Assembly (NCBI GenBank): GCA_011009095.1
Contig: VTPC01090575.1
Location: forward strand, 25,881 to 89,880
Direction of reading: 5' to 3'
From: Ignelater luminosus
Lineage: Eukaryota > Arthropoda > Insecta > Coleoptera > Elateridae
Length of the DNA stretch: 64,000 nucleotides
A program made the position numbers and the translations under genes. Numbering within the stretch: the stretch's first letter is position 1; each line of letters opens with the position of its first letter. This document shows, one piece after another, positions 1-12,400 of the stretch. The notes under the pieces are model-generated. The model was not told the origin of the DNA, did not search any database, and saw nothing but the letters and a program-made list of their open reading frames with translations.

Positions 1-3000
1 CGTTACTTTAAATATGAGGTGTTAGCAGAAGCGATAATAAAAACATTATACTCACATTAATATTTTATGAGTCAGCTATAATGATAAAAGCGATAATACA
101 TACATATGTATAGTATACGTAGTAGGTATAATAACAATAACTAATTGCATTTCTATACTCACGCTATAAGAATGCTATAGATTGTTTAATTATTTTTATA
201 AGGTGATTTCTAACTTGAATTATTTAATATTAAAAAGATAATTAAAATTTTCCGTTCTAATCCTGATTTTATTTTATAGTTAGTTAAATATTAGCTATAT
301 TGATTTTTAATAGTATGTTTAACGTACGATTAATTTCTTCACAATTACTTTTTAGAAACTAAACATTTAGGTTCTCGTCTTCAATTTTAAGTTATTGTAG
401 AATTACATGTATTCCTATTATAGTTGTGCATTTATGCATAACTGTGTTGTAGAGAAATTAAATTAACATTTTAGATGCACAGATTAATGCAATACAATCG
501 TGTCTATACTATACTAAAAACACTGCATTTACAACTCTTCCGGGTAATCACATTTGAGCAATATGATTATTTATTACATTATTTCCTTGCACTTTCAGTT
601 TTGTTTTGTAAAAATCTGCACAACATATTACATAACTAAATTAAATTAAATAATTTCAATTTAGTTTCGATTTTAAGTGGTATTGATGTAAGTACAAATG
701 AAAGAAATACATACTACTTACTAAAATCGGATATCAAATAATTTTGAGGAAAGTTAGATTGGTTAAGGTTTAATTAAAGCAAACTAATTCATTAGAAACT
801 TTCAAGAAAAATATAACATAAATATACACCATAGGCTGCTTGTATGTTGGCATTACGCCTATATCCAGATCAGTGAATTTACTCTTCTCTTCATCAAATT
901 TCTTAGAACATACCAGAGTGTGGTGTGCACTAAAGTTTACCTAACGGATAGCAAAACGATTTGTTACACCGACTAAAACATAACGTCTAGCTTTGAGATT
1001 ACATATGGGTTGAGTACCTGTCTAATATTACAATATTTTATAATAATATTGACCCTATCCAGTAAGGATATTAAAGCGAAATTAATAACAGATGAGATTA
1101 CCCGCCTTTCCCATATGTCTAGCTTTTAGAGAAAGAGTTTTTCGAAGTTCTCACGTATAAGACTTGCATTCTTGAAATAGAACCTATGATCGTATTTACA
1201 CTTCTTTTGACAAATATACTAACTTTCTAAGATGACTGACACAGGATAAAACTGGAGTATTAAAAGCAACCGACGGTTACAAAATTATTAGACTTAACCG
1301 TCAGAGACACAGTAACTCAAATAAAAATCACTGATCAATTCTTCTTCTTAACTTCAACTTTACTAGTTAATAACAAAACAAAACTCTTTTTAAGAGAAAA
1401 CCAGACAAACAGAAAATAGAAATTACAGAAGGGAATTAAAGAAACTAAACTATTTCTAAAAGCATAACCCTAAAGGCCGCAAACAAATCCAACAATAATC
1501 ATACTATAAGAAATCAACAGTATACAAGGATATAGAAAATATATCCGTCAATGCTTTGCATAGAAAGAATAACCAATTGCACAAAGGAACTTTCAAATTT
1601 ACGAATCGCCAAAAATTCACAACCCAAATATACCACTCCAAGACCAATAACCAGTTTTGTGCCAAGTCCCTTTTATAATTTACCAAAATGACTTTATAAC
1701 TAATAAATATACAAGGAGAAACGGGGCATTTTCTTAAAGATTCGTAAACCTTTGCGAAATTTATTCTAAAACAATAATTTCAATCTAATTTGCACATAAG
1801 GCAATAAATAAAAAATGAACAGACATAGAAGTTTATAGTACTAAAGCAAAAACTGTTGAAGACGTTCAACCTATGCGCACAATTTAAAAACAAATACGTA
1901 TTTTATTTAAAAAATTTGATTTTTGTCAAATTTAACCTTTGGAGTTCTTAGTAATTGGAAAATTTATTTATCTAAAAGCCAATTTAAAAGTATCCAGAGA
2001 CGAGCAGGTATGGATCGGTCGGCTACGACCGTGACGCAATAGTAGTGCTCCATGCATAACAAACAAGAGTAGAGAACAGTAATCATGAAACTAACCTTCA
2101 GTCCATCGAAAAAGGTCTCTGTCAAAGTTTACAACGGACTACTCTTTCTTACTTCTTTACCAGTATGACGCCTTATTAGGCACCCTTCGAATAAAATACT
2201 ACGGTAAGTCGCCAGCGACACTTTCCTCATTATAACACGTTGCTTTCTGGATGATTCAAAAAATTTGTACTCAATTCCATTGAGTTGCTTGCCTTTTCAA
2301 GAATCTATGTAGGTACAGGAGCATTATCATGTTAGTATCAGAACACTTCAATAGAACTTCCAAATAAGTTTTTCTTTAATGGAGTCCCTAACTGCTGAAT
2401 AATTTTCTGCAGTGGCAATAGTATTGTGTTTTTCAACCTTGATCAGAAATATTTCTTGAGAATCTAAAAAATTGTAGTCTTGATTTTTTTTGCAATTTCA
2501 TCATTTTTGCTTTTTTGAACACGATAGACGACATCATTATGATAATTTTTTCTTCGGAATAAAATTGTGATAAAGAACTATTAGGTACATAGATAATTTG
2601 TTTATTCCGGTTTTCACAGCAGAATATAGATTTGGTATAATACCTCACGTTTATGTAAAATCTGCAACATTGTTATTTTTGGAAATTGATAATTTGTCGC
2701 TAGGCTTTAACTGACTATACTTAATTTTTAATTCAATCTATTGTTTCCTCAGTTGTTTTTTCTGCTGCGTGCTAGTCTGCTTTGACGAGGATAGTCTTTA
2801 ATTAATTATCTTCTTAAAGAAATCATTTTGCTTATTCCTTCATAATAAAATGTGAAGAAAGAGTTTTTAGATGTTATTTAACCTTAGTTGAACTCTTAAC
2901 TCCTTTTGTCAAGCATTTATGTAACCAATGCTTGAAATTCAATCTTAAACATATTAAAAGTTTCTCAAATTAAGCATGTTTACTCAGAGTTGTTTATTAA

Positions 3001-5660
3001 ATAACTGAGAAACATAAAGTAAAAATTTTATCTTTTAGATTTAAAGTAAGGCATCAAATGACAAAACATTGTACCATTCTTGTTTTGACATTTTTAGGCC
3101 CGATGATTCTTGAACTTACTAAAGGCCAAACTGGAGTCCATAAGATCGCTCAAACTTACAGAAAAGTAATTTAAAAGAAGTGTCAATTCTTGCTAAACAG
3201 ATTTCTTTTTTTCCACTTTTCCTCTTGCTAGAATCCCGATTTAATTTTGTAGTGCGCATCTAATTCTGAACATATGCACAATATGTATTTATAGCATTCC
3301 TAGTAGCATTACTAGAAAGATTCTTGGTTTGCTTTGCTTCTAAAAAAACAACTAAACTTGTCTTATCGTTAAAGATTTTGCTAAGTAGTTACCTATATGA
3401 GATGTTTACTATGCAAAAGACAATCTACGTAGTCAGCTATTAACTAGTGTATGCACTTGCTTCTAGTTGAAAGAATGCACTTACTGTGGAAGATAAGAAT
3501 CCATATCCAAGAGTTTTCTCAATAAAGACTAGTAACTAGGGAAAAACAGTAAATTAACTGATATCAATATATGAGTACATCCAAGGGGGAAAATATGTAA
3601 TTGACAAGACAAAATAATAACAGGTAATGAGGTTTGTATTCTGGAACAAAGAAGATTGAGTGACAGAAGGTGTATTGAGATAGTAGGTTAGTCATGATGA
3701 GGAGAATCTAAAAGGTACGAAAATCGAAGTTTCAATATGTAAGCAGTAAAGTTAGGTGTCTAACATGTTAAACAGAATCAGAAAAATAATTCGAAGAGCT
3801 AGAACAACTTTGGCTTTGATCGGACAATCGGATCATGATTATAGTATCTTATATTTCATGTTAATTTTGACTGTCGGTTTCCATGTCGCTTCATTCCAGT
3901 AACGTTTTATCTCAATATTTTTAATAAATCAATACACTTTAGTCTTATGATTGAAACCACTTTTTAACAACTTGTATCTGAATGTAGATCTGATCACTAT
4001 TCTTCTCATGCAGACTTGTCTTCTTTTCTTCTTTTCTACGGATCTGCTTATTGAAGAATGCGTATACAGTATATTTTTCTTTCTTTAAAAGAACAGTTTT
4101 TCTTTCTGATTTAAAAGTTTAAAAATTGTAATTTAAAATTTTAGCAAAATATTGAAGAATTAATTTTATGAAGATTTAAAATGCAATCTCCTATGAGAAT
4201 TTATTATCCCTGAGTGTTTAATAGCTTTTATGGTGATATTTTACGGCCGGTATTTATAGTATGTAATGTATTTGAATAACAAAACGGTAGGGTTATATTT
4301 ATGCAGATATCGTATTAGTTTCGTTTTTACTGCTTATTGCTGTTTTATGGAGAATAGATTGTATGGAGTTCTGTAGATTCTTACTAATAGCAAACTGTTA
4401 TTCTTTCATGCCTTTAAATAAACGTTAAAGCTACTAACTGTCATATTAGAAAAATAATATTTATCTGATATTGTTACTACTTATAATGTAAAAAGAAACC
4501 CATAGTGGTTTGAGTTTCTTACCCTATAACAAATACAAACGTGTAGTTCTACTTAAACAAAGATTGTGGCATTATTTCCATCGATCGCAAAAAAAGCTTG
4601 TTTTGGTTTTTACTTAAAAAGGAGTATTATTAAAAGTGGTTTTACCGATTTTATGCATAAATATCTTAATTTTACTATCTATTTTTTGTTTGATACCGCA
4701 AAGCAAAATTTATGTAAATTCGTTTTTATCCAATTAAACGGTTAACATTAATTAACTTTTTGTCCCAAAATCAGTAACAGTTACTGTTCTATACGAATAA
4801 CAAACTAATATTTTCTACTTTCTAAATTTATTTGAATTTTTATAAATACATCTTTTATTTAAATTTCGCTCGTAAAACGTTACTATGCAAAAATTTTACA
4901 AAAATCAGAAATAGAATTGATCACAAACAAAGAAACAGAACTAAAAGAGAGAGTTTCTACATTTTCAATAGAGCATGAAAAGGCACGCATCAGAAACTTT
5001 GATTTTTACAGGTGATTTTACTTCAATTAACTGAACAGAACACTGTGCGGTTAAAGAAAGTCTCGCCTTGCATTCCGTTCAATTTTCAATGCTAATTTAT
5101 TCTTGAGAAAATGATATAAGATATTCATAAAAGAACAAAGAATTTACATATAAACCGTATTAGAGAATTTTAAAGGCTCGGTTTTAATTATTATAGTTAA
5201 GGAAAATCCTTCATCTTGCGACCTTCATTATTGTCGCCGAGAATGTGCAAGAGAGGAACGGAACATGAATCAAGATTTTTATAAAATTAACTTTATTATT
5301 AGGAAATACAGCAACAATTCTTCATTCATAAATGCTTTCGTGGTTTATATTTAAATGGGCCTGCCGCATAAAATTTTAGAAGCAACAAAATTGCATGACT
5401 CCATTAAAGTAGGGCAACAAACGACTACAATATTTACTTTAGATCTCAAATTCATTTACTATTCCTATTGTGCCTTTGAAAAGCTTTTTGCTCACAAACA
5501 CACACAGCTTGTACTAGTTTTATCATTTTAAAACCAAGAAATATACTTAATGTATCGCACGCATGTATGTCATCAACATTATCAACAGACGTATACATTT
5601 TCACCCTGATTAGATTTATTGAAAACTTCACAGAAACAAGTTTTGTTTTATTAGTCCAGG
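1..5660. other. AT-rich non-coding stretch
   Basis: No reading frame here resembles a protein family I know, and all open frames are short. The only local structure I noted is a small perfect hairpin at 2016-2031 (stem CGGTCG, loop GCTA). I see no tRNA, satellite or transposon termini. Confidence 0.6.
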
Positions 5661-5668
5661 ACATGAAA

Positions 5669-6155
5669 AGGGGGAGAGTTTTTCTCTTAAGGAATGTGTT
5701 GGGGGTAATTAGAAGGCAAAGATACTAAAAGTCCCCCCCATAGCTTTCGCGTTTCAAGGGGGAGGGTGGTGGAAAGGTTCCTCTTTTCGGTTTCTTGCTT
5801 ATAACTCGGAAACGATGCGTCGTACGGTAAGAAGTATTCGCAACAAAATAAAAGATAATTAAATTTCCTACAAGACTGTTTATATTCATTTTCTTTCTAT
5901 GTGTCATAGTTTCCGAGATATTCGTCAGCGAAGTTCGGTAATTTTCAAAAAACTTTTTTTGCCTAACAATTTTCGTCAAACTTGTCCTTCTAACTTCTCA
6001 GCCTTATATTTCACAGAAAAGTCGTCAGATAGAAAGTTGTAGAGCATTCAATCCCCTTTCGAAATATGTAATATTTACTAATTTATCTTCTACAGGTCAG
6101 AAGTTACAGCAATTTGAAGTTTTTGGATACATTTCGTGACTTCTCAAGAAAAGTC
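5669..6155 (+). repeat. Foldback-array repeat, unit A (direct copy)
   Basis: This ~0.49-kb segment recurs about 508 bp downstream as unit B in the same orientation and again inverted as unit C. Landmarks shared by all three are GGCAAAGATACTAAAAGTCC near the left end, a G-run, TATAACTCGGAAA followed by the TCGTACG block, then the TTTCTCAAGAAAA end. A minus-strand frame of 84 codons (5979-5725) is recognisable in all three copies, but it differs at many residues, so I do not call it a gene. The family is unidentified. Confidence 0.75.
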
Positions 6156-6171
6156 AGTGAATTCCCAAAAA

Positions 6172-6700
6172 GGGGTTGTAGAGGAATTCTTCTCTTGAGG
6201 AATATGTTGCGGGTAGTAAGGAGGCAAAGATACTAAAAGTCCCCGCCTCTAGCCCTACCACTTTAAAGGGGGGGTGGAGAGGTCGCTTTTGTCGGTTTTT
6301 CGCTTATAACTCGGAAATGGTGTGTCGTACGGTGAAAAGTATTTCTTACAAAATACAAATTAATTAAATTCTCTACAAGAATGTTTATATTCATTTTCTT
6401 CCTATGTGTTATAGTTTCCAAGATATTCGCCAGCGCAAATCTGTAATTCTTGAAAAACTTTTTTTGCTTTACATTGTTCGTCAAAGTTGTCCTAACTCTT
6501 CAGTCTTATGTTTTCGGAAAAGTCGTCAGACAGGGCGTTGTAGTGCATTACATTTCCTTCAGAAATATGTATATTTACTAATTTATCTTCTACAGGTGAG
6601 AAGTTACAGCAATATGAAATTTTCGGATAAATTTCGTGATTTCTCAAGAAAACTATACTTTCGTTATTATTGTTATTTATGTATTAAGAAACTGGAATTT
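6172..6700 (+). repeat. Foldback-array repeat, unit B (left arm of a large hairpin)
   Basis: This is a second direct copy of unit A and also the left arm of an inverted repeat with unit C. The arms meet around a loop of about 25 nt (6701-6725). The loop-proximal sequence is ACTGGAATTT on the left and AAATTTCAGT on the right. The arms are about 0.5 kb, so a single strand could form a very long hairpin. The equivalent minus-strand frame (6484-6263) lies here with many substitutions relative to unit A. Confidence 0.8.
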
Positions 6701-6725
6701 GCCAAGGCTAGGTAAGATTCTTCTT

Positions 6726-7195
6726 AAATTTCAGTTTCTTAATGCATAAATAACGATAATAACGTAAGTATAGCTTTCTTGAGAAATCACGAAATTTATC
6801 CGAAAATTTCAAATGTACATATTTTTAAAGAAAATTTAATACTCTACAACTCCCTGTCTAACGCCTTTTCCAAAAACATAAAGCTGAGGAGTTAGAAGGA
6901 CAACTTCAACGAAAAATGTGAGGCAAAAAAAGTTTTTCAAAAATTATCGATTTGCGCTGGCGAATATCTCGGAAACTATGACACATAGAAAGAAAAGGAA
7001 TATAGACAGTCTTGTAGAAAATTTAATTATCTTTTATTTTGTTGGGGATACGTCTTACGTACGACGCACCGTTTCCGAGTTATAAGCAAGAAACCAAAAA
7101 GAGGAACCTTTCCACCCCCCACCCCCTGAAGCAGCAGGGCTAGGGGCGGGGACTTTTAGTATCTTTGCCTCCTAACTACCCCCCCTCAACGACAG
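6726..7195 (-). repeat. Foldback-array repeat, unit C (inverted right arm)
   Basis: This is the reverse complement of unit B with small indels. It ends at the mirror of the GGCAAAGATACTAAAAGT landmark (7152-7169) and a C-run. Similarity stops at about 7190, exactly where GC-rich sequence begins. The frame seen in units A and B is partly readable here on the plus strand, for example QKKFFKNYRFALANISETM. Confidence 0.8.
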
Positions 7196-8195
7196 ACATT
7201 CCGGCCTCGAGTGCGAAGCGAGGCAGTCGACCCGGTCTGCAGCGAGAGCGTGATGCATCGGTGACGAAGAGTACGGGCACAACCACCAACGCGGTAGTTG
7301 GGGAGCTACCGCCAACCCACCCTCCAGAGTCTGTGTTTGGGGGGCCACAGGCCTGGCCCACTTTCACCACCAACTTGAGGTCGCATCGCTGCATCAACCC
7401 AACCGACCGTCGGTCTTCAGGAATTCAGGGGGCTTGAAGACCGCGACCGCCACACACCCAACCATACCCAAGATGCAGTAGATGGATCAACGGCCGCTCC
7501 ACCACCAACCGGCGTCTGCGTAGGGGTTCGCAGGCCCGGCCATCACCACCACTCATCACAGCCTCATCCGATCGGCCCGGGTAGCTACCAGGCCGTGATT
7601 ACCAAATTCCTTTCCCATCCAAACCCTCGAGCCCGGGGCTCCTCGAGGTACCTACTCCACTACGCCCGGAAATTCTTCGCCAATCCGCCACGCTTCCCGC
7701 CAAATCCGTTCCCTCCAACAACTTCCCGCCAAATCATTCCCGCCTAACAATTCCCGCCTAATAATTCCCGCCAATAATCACCACACCCATTCCAACCACC
7801 ACACTGTTCTCACTGGGTTCTTCCGTGGTTTCCCCAGTGGTTAAGGCAAATGCCGGAACAGTTTTGCACTTCCACGGCACACTACATACACCTAGACACT
7901 CACACACCACTACTCTAACACATACACACTCTCACACTTCTCACCACACAATTCCAACACCGTTCTGAAAAGAACCGTCGCGTCGAACTCCTCGTCGTCT
8001 CTGTGTGACGGCTCGTTGGCCGTCCTTGGGCATCACCATCGACGGGGATTATGGAGGACCTGCTTCCGGCCTGCACCACCATCGCCACCAGACCATCATC
8101 ACCGTGGACGGCGGGCGTGCGGACTGCTTGGTACCCGACATAGCGTGCACGACCGGAGTTATCCAATTTTTCCAATTCACCAGCCATAGAGAAAT
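7185..8195. other. GC-rich block of unknown identity
   Basis: The composition changes abruptly from about 30% GC to strongly GC-rich and C-rich. The block includes CpG-rich parts, CA/CACA runs (about 7870-7950) and a 14-bp minisatellite. Open frames in it (for example 7165-7437 plus, 7915-8187 minus) look like by-products of high GC and match nothing I know. The stretch around 7820-7885 (CCGTGGTTTCCCCAGTGG, then GGCAAATGCCGG) recalls a short repeat I associate with many insect genomes, perhaps part of a retroelement UTR. That is memory, not a search result. Confidence 0.5.
7694..7772 (+). repeat. 14-bp minisatellite with TTCCCGCC core
   Basis: The core TTCCCGCC occurs at 7694, 7723, 7737, 7751 and 7765, with a variant TTCCCTCC at 7709. 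Spacing is 14-15 bp. The linker varies (AAATCA, TAACAA, TAATAA). Weaker CGCCAATCCGCC-like units precede it at about 7677-7690. The core resembles an E2F-type motif, but the regular period suggests a tandem repeat rather than an evolved promoter. Confidence 0.75.
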
Positions 8196-8619
8196 TAAGT
8201 TTTCTAAATGGCAGCCACCTACGGTGGAATTTTATTCATTGACTCGCCGCAATCGACACTACCCCCAACACACCCCCCAAGAGAAAAATTCTCCACTATT
8301 CCATGTCCTCTACAATCCGCTTTTAGGCATTCATTGTAAGGAATGATCTTAGAATATACTTGTTGATACATCCCTATTTGTAAACTAAGATGGTAAGTCT
8401 TTTTACGCGCTGATTCAATTGCGCTCGAATTATAGTTGATTGTACGGCTTTATTTCTTCTTGTGTTATTTACGTTTACAATATGCCGTCAATTACCAGGG
8501 TTAATTAGATGTATCTCACAAAAGCTTATAATTACTGAGCATTGTATGGCGTAAATGCCTCATTGTGGAATATACCTAATTTTAATAGTTCCATTTTTTT
8601 TATTTCTACGCATGAGTAA

Positions 8620-9420
8620 TTACTCAATGTATGATATTCAAAAGATACTTTCTTGTCCACGCCATTCATCTTTGGAAAAAGAGTGTACTTTTGCATGTAA
8701 AATGCAAAATGAGCAGTTTAATTTGTAAATCGCCGATTTCATGATGTCACGTGTGGTGTCTTTAGCATTTGATTGAATTCTTAAGATATTGATGTTGGTT
8801 TTGAATGTTACTTTGTGTTGGTCTGTATTGTTCAAAATCCTAGCAATCTTTTCTGAAAGTTATGCAAAATACGATATGGATAAGTTTTTAACGTTTTTGG
8901 ATGATGTGTTAATTGGATCAACTTATTGAATAGTTTGTAGTCTTTGTGTTTGATTAAAGTATATCCCAGGTCTTGTACTATTTGTTTTATGGGGGACAAT
9001 TCTTTATTTAGGTTAATTTCATTTAATGGTAGCTAATTATTTGTATAGAGCTAATTTGTGAGTTTTATGGTTGCATGAATCATTTGGAGTAGTAATATCT
9101 GTGTATGTTGGCTTTCTGTATACAGAAAATTCAAATTAGTTTTGTGTATTGACTTGAATGCGTGAGTCTAAGAAGTTATTGGACCTGTTTTGTTTTGTTT
9201 CTAGTGTAAATTGTTAATAAATATTAAAAAAACGTCATCTACATACCTAAATCAAGAAACAACTTTCTCAGAAATATATAATTCAATAAATTATTTCAAT
9301 TACTCACAAAGATATTAGCCAAAAGTGAAGAAACTGGACTGCCCTTTTGTTGCTCTAACGGTACAATGATTGATGACAGTATCTGTTCAGAAGCTTCAGA
9401 TTTTATTCCTCAAACGTATT
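8620..9420 (-). pseudogene. Penelope-like element, decayed reverse transcriptase (3' part)
   Basis: Read on the minus strand, several frames together give a recognisable C-terminal reverse transcriptase. The order is GSPVSSLLANIF (about 9352-9311), the catalytic RYVDDVFLIF (about 9250-9220), FSVYRKPTYTDITTPNDSC (about 9120-9060), then an open 65-codon frame (8835-8638) containing VTFKTNINILRIQSNAKDTT and SAIYKLNCSFC. This motif order is typical of Penelope-like elements, where the last motif leads into a GIY-YIG endonuclease. That domain is absent here: the frame stops soon after YKLNC. Several frameshifts and stops show it is dead. No terminal repeats were found. Confidence 0.65.
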
Positions 9421-12400
9421 TAATATATCATTCAAAGCCAACAACTTATAATTATTTGAATTTGCAGTGTTAAAGTGTAGCCTTGGATTCTACCTTTCAT
9501 CTCGCCATTGACATTCCAATTTCTAGATTCTAACCGCAAAGTTCATTGATTGATCAAAAAATTCCCAATTGTACAGTTAATTAAAAAGCAAACCACATTA
9601 ATTGTAATTAAATCTAATTTTGTATTTAATCGACAATTTTATGTTTTACTGAATTGTAAACCACGTTGTAACCATTAACCTTAGATTTCTTTATAATTCT
9701 GATGACGGATGCCATAAAAATCTTTATTATTAATGTCTAAGACCTTCTACAAAACCCACAGAAAAAGAAAAAAAAGATCTCTTGTCTAAAGTGTCTTATA
9801 GTGTAAGTACTGCGGTGTGTCTAACAAAATAGATGATCAAATAAGCTTTGGAAATGCAATACAATAATAATAATCAGCATAATGCAAGGCATACACTCTG
9901 GTCAGTAAGATCATGACTTATTTGACCACATATTTTGTTCGACACCAGTTAGCAGTGCTAATGAAGCTTTCAATTTTAAGCCCTGGCACAATAAGGGTTC
10001 TTGATGAGATTGCTCTAGTTGTACAGAATCTCTGGAAAAGTTTCTGTTAACCCACAAGTTTTTACACTTGGGTTCTTCTAGAAAAGAAATTCAACATTAC
10101 TCGAACTTAGAAATTGCTAGTTTGAATTTATTCGCAGTCACATACTACAAAATGTAACTTGGTCATCACTTAGGTCAAAAGTTCAACTTCAAAAATTGAA
10201 CTCTGCTACTCGAACACAAGCTATATCAGATATGTAAGTATCAGTGACGTAACTTCTGATTTGGGATCTTACAATTTTTAAAATTTTCAGCTCCAACCAC
10301 TATTCGATGTTGAAAAAATAATGAGTAATCCACCACGGCTTTTTAAAATCGCGAATTAGAGCTCTCGGTGCTGGGATCACTGTAGATGGTCAGATATTGA
10401 ACATGGGAGAGATCTTATTATCAAAGATGAGCAATATCCCTGTATATGTTTTAAAAGTTCAAATGGTCTTATCCATGGGTGCCGTGAGGTAGGTGGAGGG
10501 TAAAGAATATTCCCGCAAATCTACACAGGAGAATTCGTAGGTGGTAATAGATGCGAAAGGTCTCCTCTGCTACCTGCTTAGATGCTGAGCTTATGGTACG
10601 TCTAAATCTGAAAACCTTCATTCAGTCATAAAGTTTGACTTGCTTCTGGTAGTATGTAATTGTGCTCCACATGTTCAACATAGAATTGCTAAATTAAGGT
10701 TAAAGAATGGTTGCTTTTTGTTGAAACGGAAAACTGGCGTTAAGTTGTACGGGTGATCAAACAATTGACAAGATTAACTATTTTTCCTTCTTTCCGAGCT
10801 GCAGAATTCAAAACATAAGAGAACTTCGCTCATATTTAATATTACAGCAGCTCAATTACCCAACGGTCTTTGAAGCTAAATCAGACCAAAAAACCGCCAT
10901 GCTCTTGAGACAAATTCGATTTCGTCCCCATGTAAATCCTTGCAATATTTTAATCCGGCTTTTGTCACTTCTGAATTAAATTGTAATATTTAAGAAATGA
11001 GTACACGCAACGTATTACTGGATAAATATTGATCCTTATTAAACATTGGGGAACATATTAAAAAAGTGACATTTTGAGGCAAGTCTTTTCTGTCCAAACA
11101 TACTTTTTCCCGTAAAGATCACCATATATACCTGACAATGCTTCCGTTCTTGTACGAATACGCTTCTGCTGCTAAGAGCTAGCATACCTTATCACATAAT
11201 TTTTAAACTGATTTTTTGAAGATCCGCTTTACTAGCTTAACGTCTGAACCCCACTCTGCTTAGTTGATCATTGTTTTGGTTTGTGAGCCAACATAAACAG
11301 CTGTAGGAATCTGAACTGTGGAGAATACCAACACACTCCAGAATCAGAAGATGTACTTAAAATTGCAATCACCATTGGGGTTCTTGATCTTTTGGCTGCT
11401 TTGATCATATATCTCAGGTGATCCCGAAGAAAGAAGTTTGTCTAGATTGTCGTGGTCAGACATCAAAGGTTCCTGTTTGGCAAAAATTCTAATGTATGAG
11501 CAATTATATACAAACAGTAACATTCTATACTGTACAACAGTTTTGAAGCAGAAAGGGAGATGTTTGATCGTGTCTTATACCACCTAAGTTATTAAAGAGT
11601 GTTATCTTAGAAAAACATGCTGAATTTAATAATCTTACTATGAGCTGGCAGTAGAGATGCGGCAATAAAGATAGACAAGACGCCAAATTCCATAAAATAA
11701 TTTTGGTTATATTGGCAATTTATTAAAACATTAGATCATACACTGAGGTGTCAATGACGCCAGATTATAGTCTGTGATGATGACTCATGAGAAATCTATG
11801 TATGGGTCTAGAAGAAAGGAAGGTTGTTGTGTTTCGTTTTCTCATTTCGGGACTGGCTGCTTTAAGCTCCTCTCTGTACAAAAACGGGGATCTTTAGGAA
11901 GGGCAACAATAAGCGTGGTAATCAGATTCGTAGAAGTTACTCTTGCGGTATTTACCTGCACCACTAGAAAAATCCATAAACGGACGTCAATCATCACTGC
12001 AACTAAATATCTTGCATCTCCCACCAAAAAGTCCTGCCGGCGTCCATGGTCTTATACAAGTCAAATTTTATCTCGAAAGCACCTCAGAATCTGTTGTCAA
12101 AAAATTTCAAAGATCTACGTGCTGTACCAATGTCGTAAATTTTTTTGATGTAAATCTCTTGTGTTTTGTTTATACAGTAGATGCTAAAATTGTTGCATTT
12201 TGCATGCAGTATATCTATCACTTAAAAAGTTTTAGATCTGTTCCATTAGGTCTTGACATTCTTACGGACCTTCACCTTAATGAGAATTTCTTGGCTTTTG
12301 TGAATTGTAGTAAATTTCCAGGTTCTTGCAAATTGCTAGATTCTTATAGTCCACAATTATGAATCAGCGGACTGTTATGGATGCTCCAATTTTCTAGTAT

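Noticed and set aside
5725-6484. Conserved 73-84-codon minus-strand frames in the foldback repeat as a real gene
   Set aside because: The same frame is readable in three copies, but differences are spread over amino-acid-changing sites and one copy is partly shifted. Sequence homology of the repeat alone explains the shared frame.
7165-8346. Open frames of 90-113 codons in the GC-rich block as genes
   Set aside because: High GC lowers stop frequency. Frames overlap on both strands, are Pro/Thr/Arg/His-rich and match no family.
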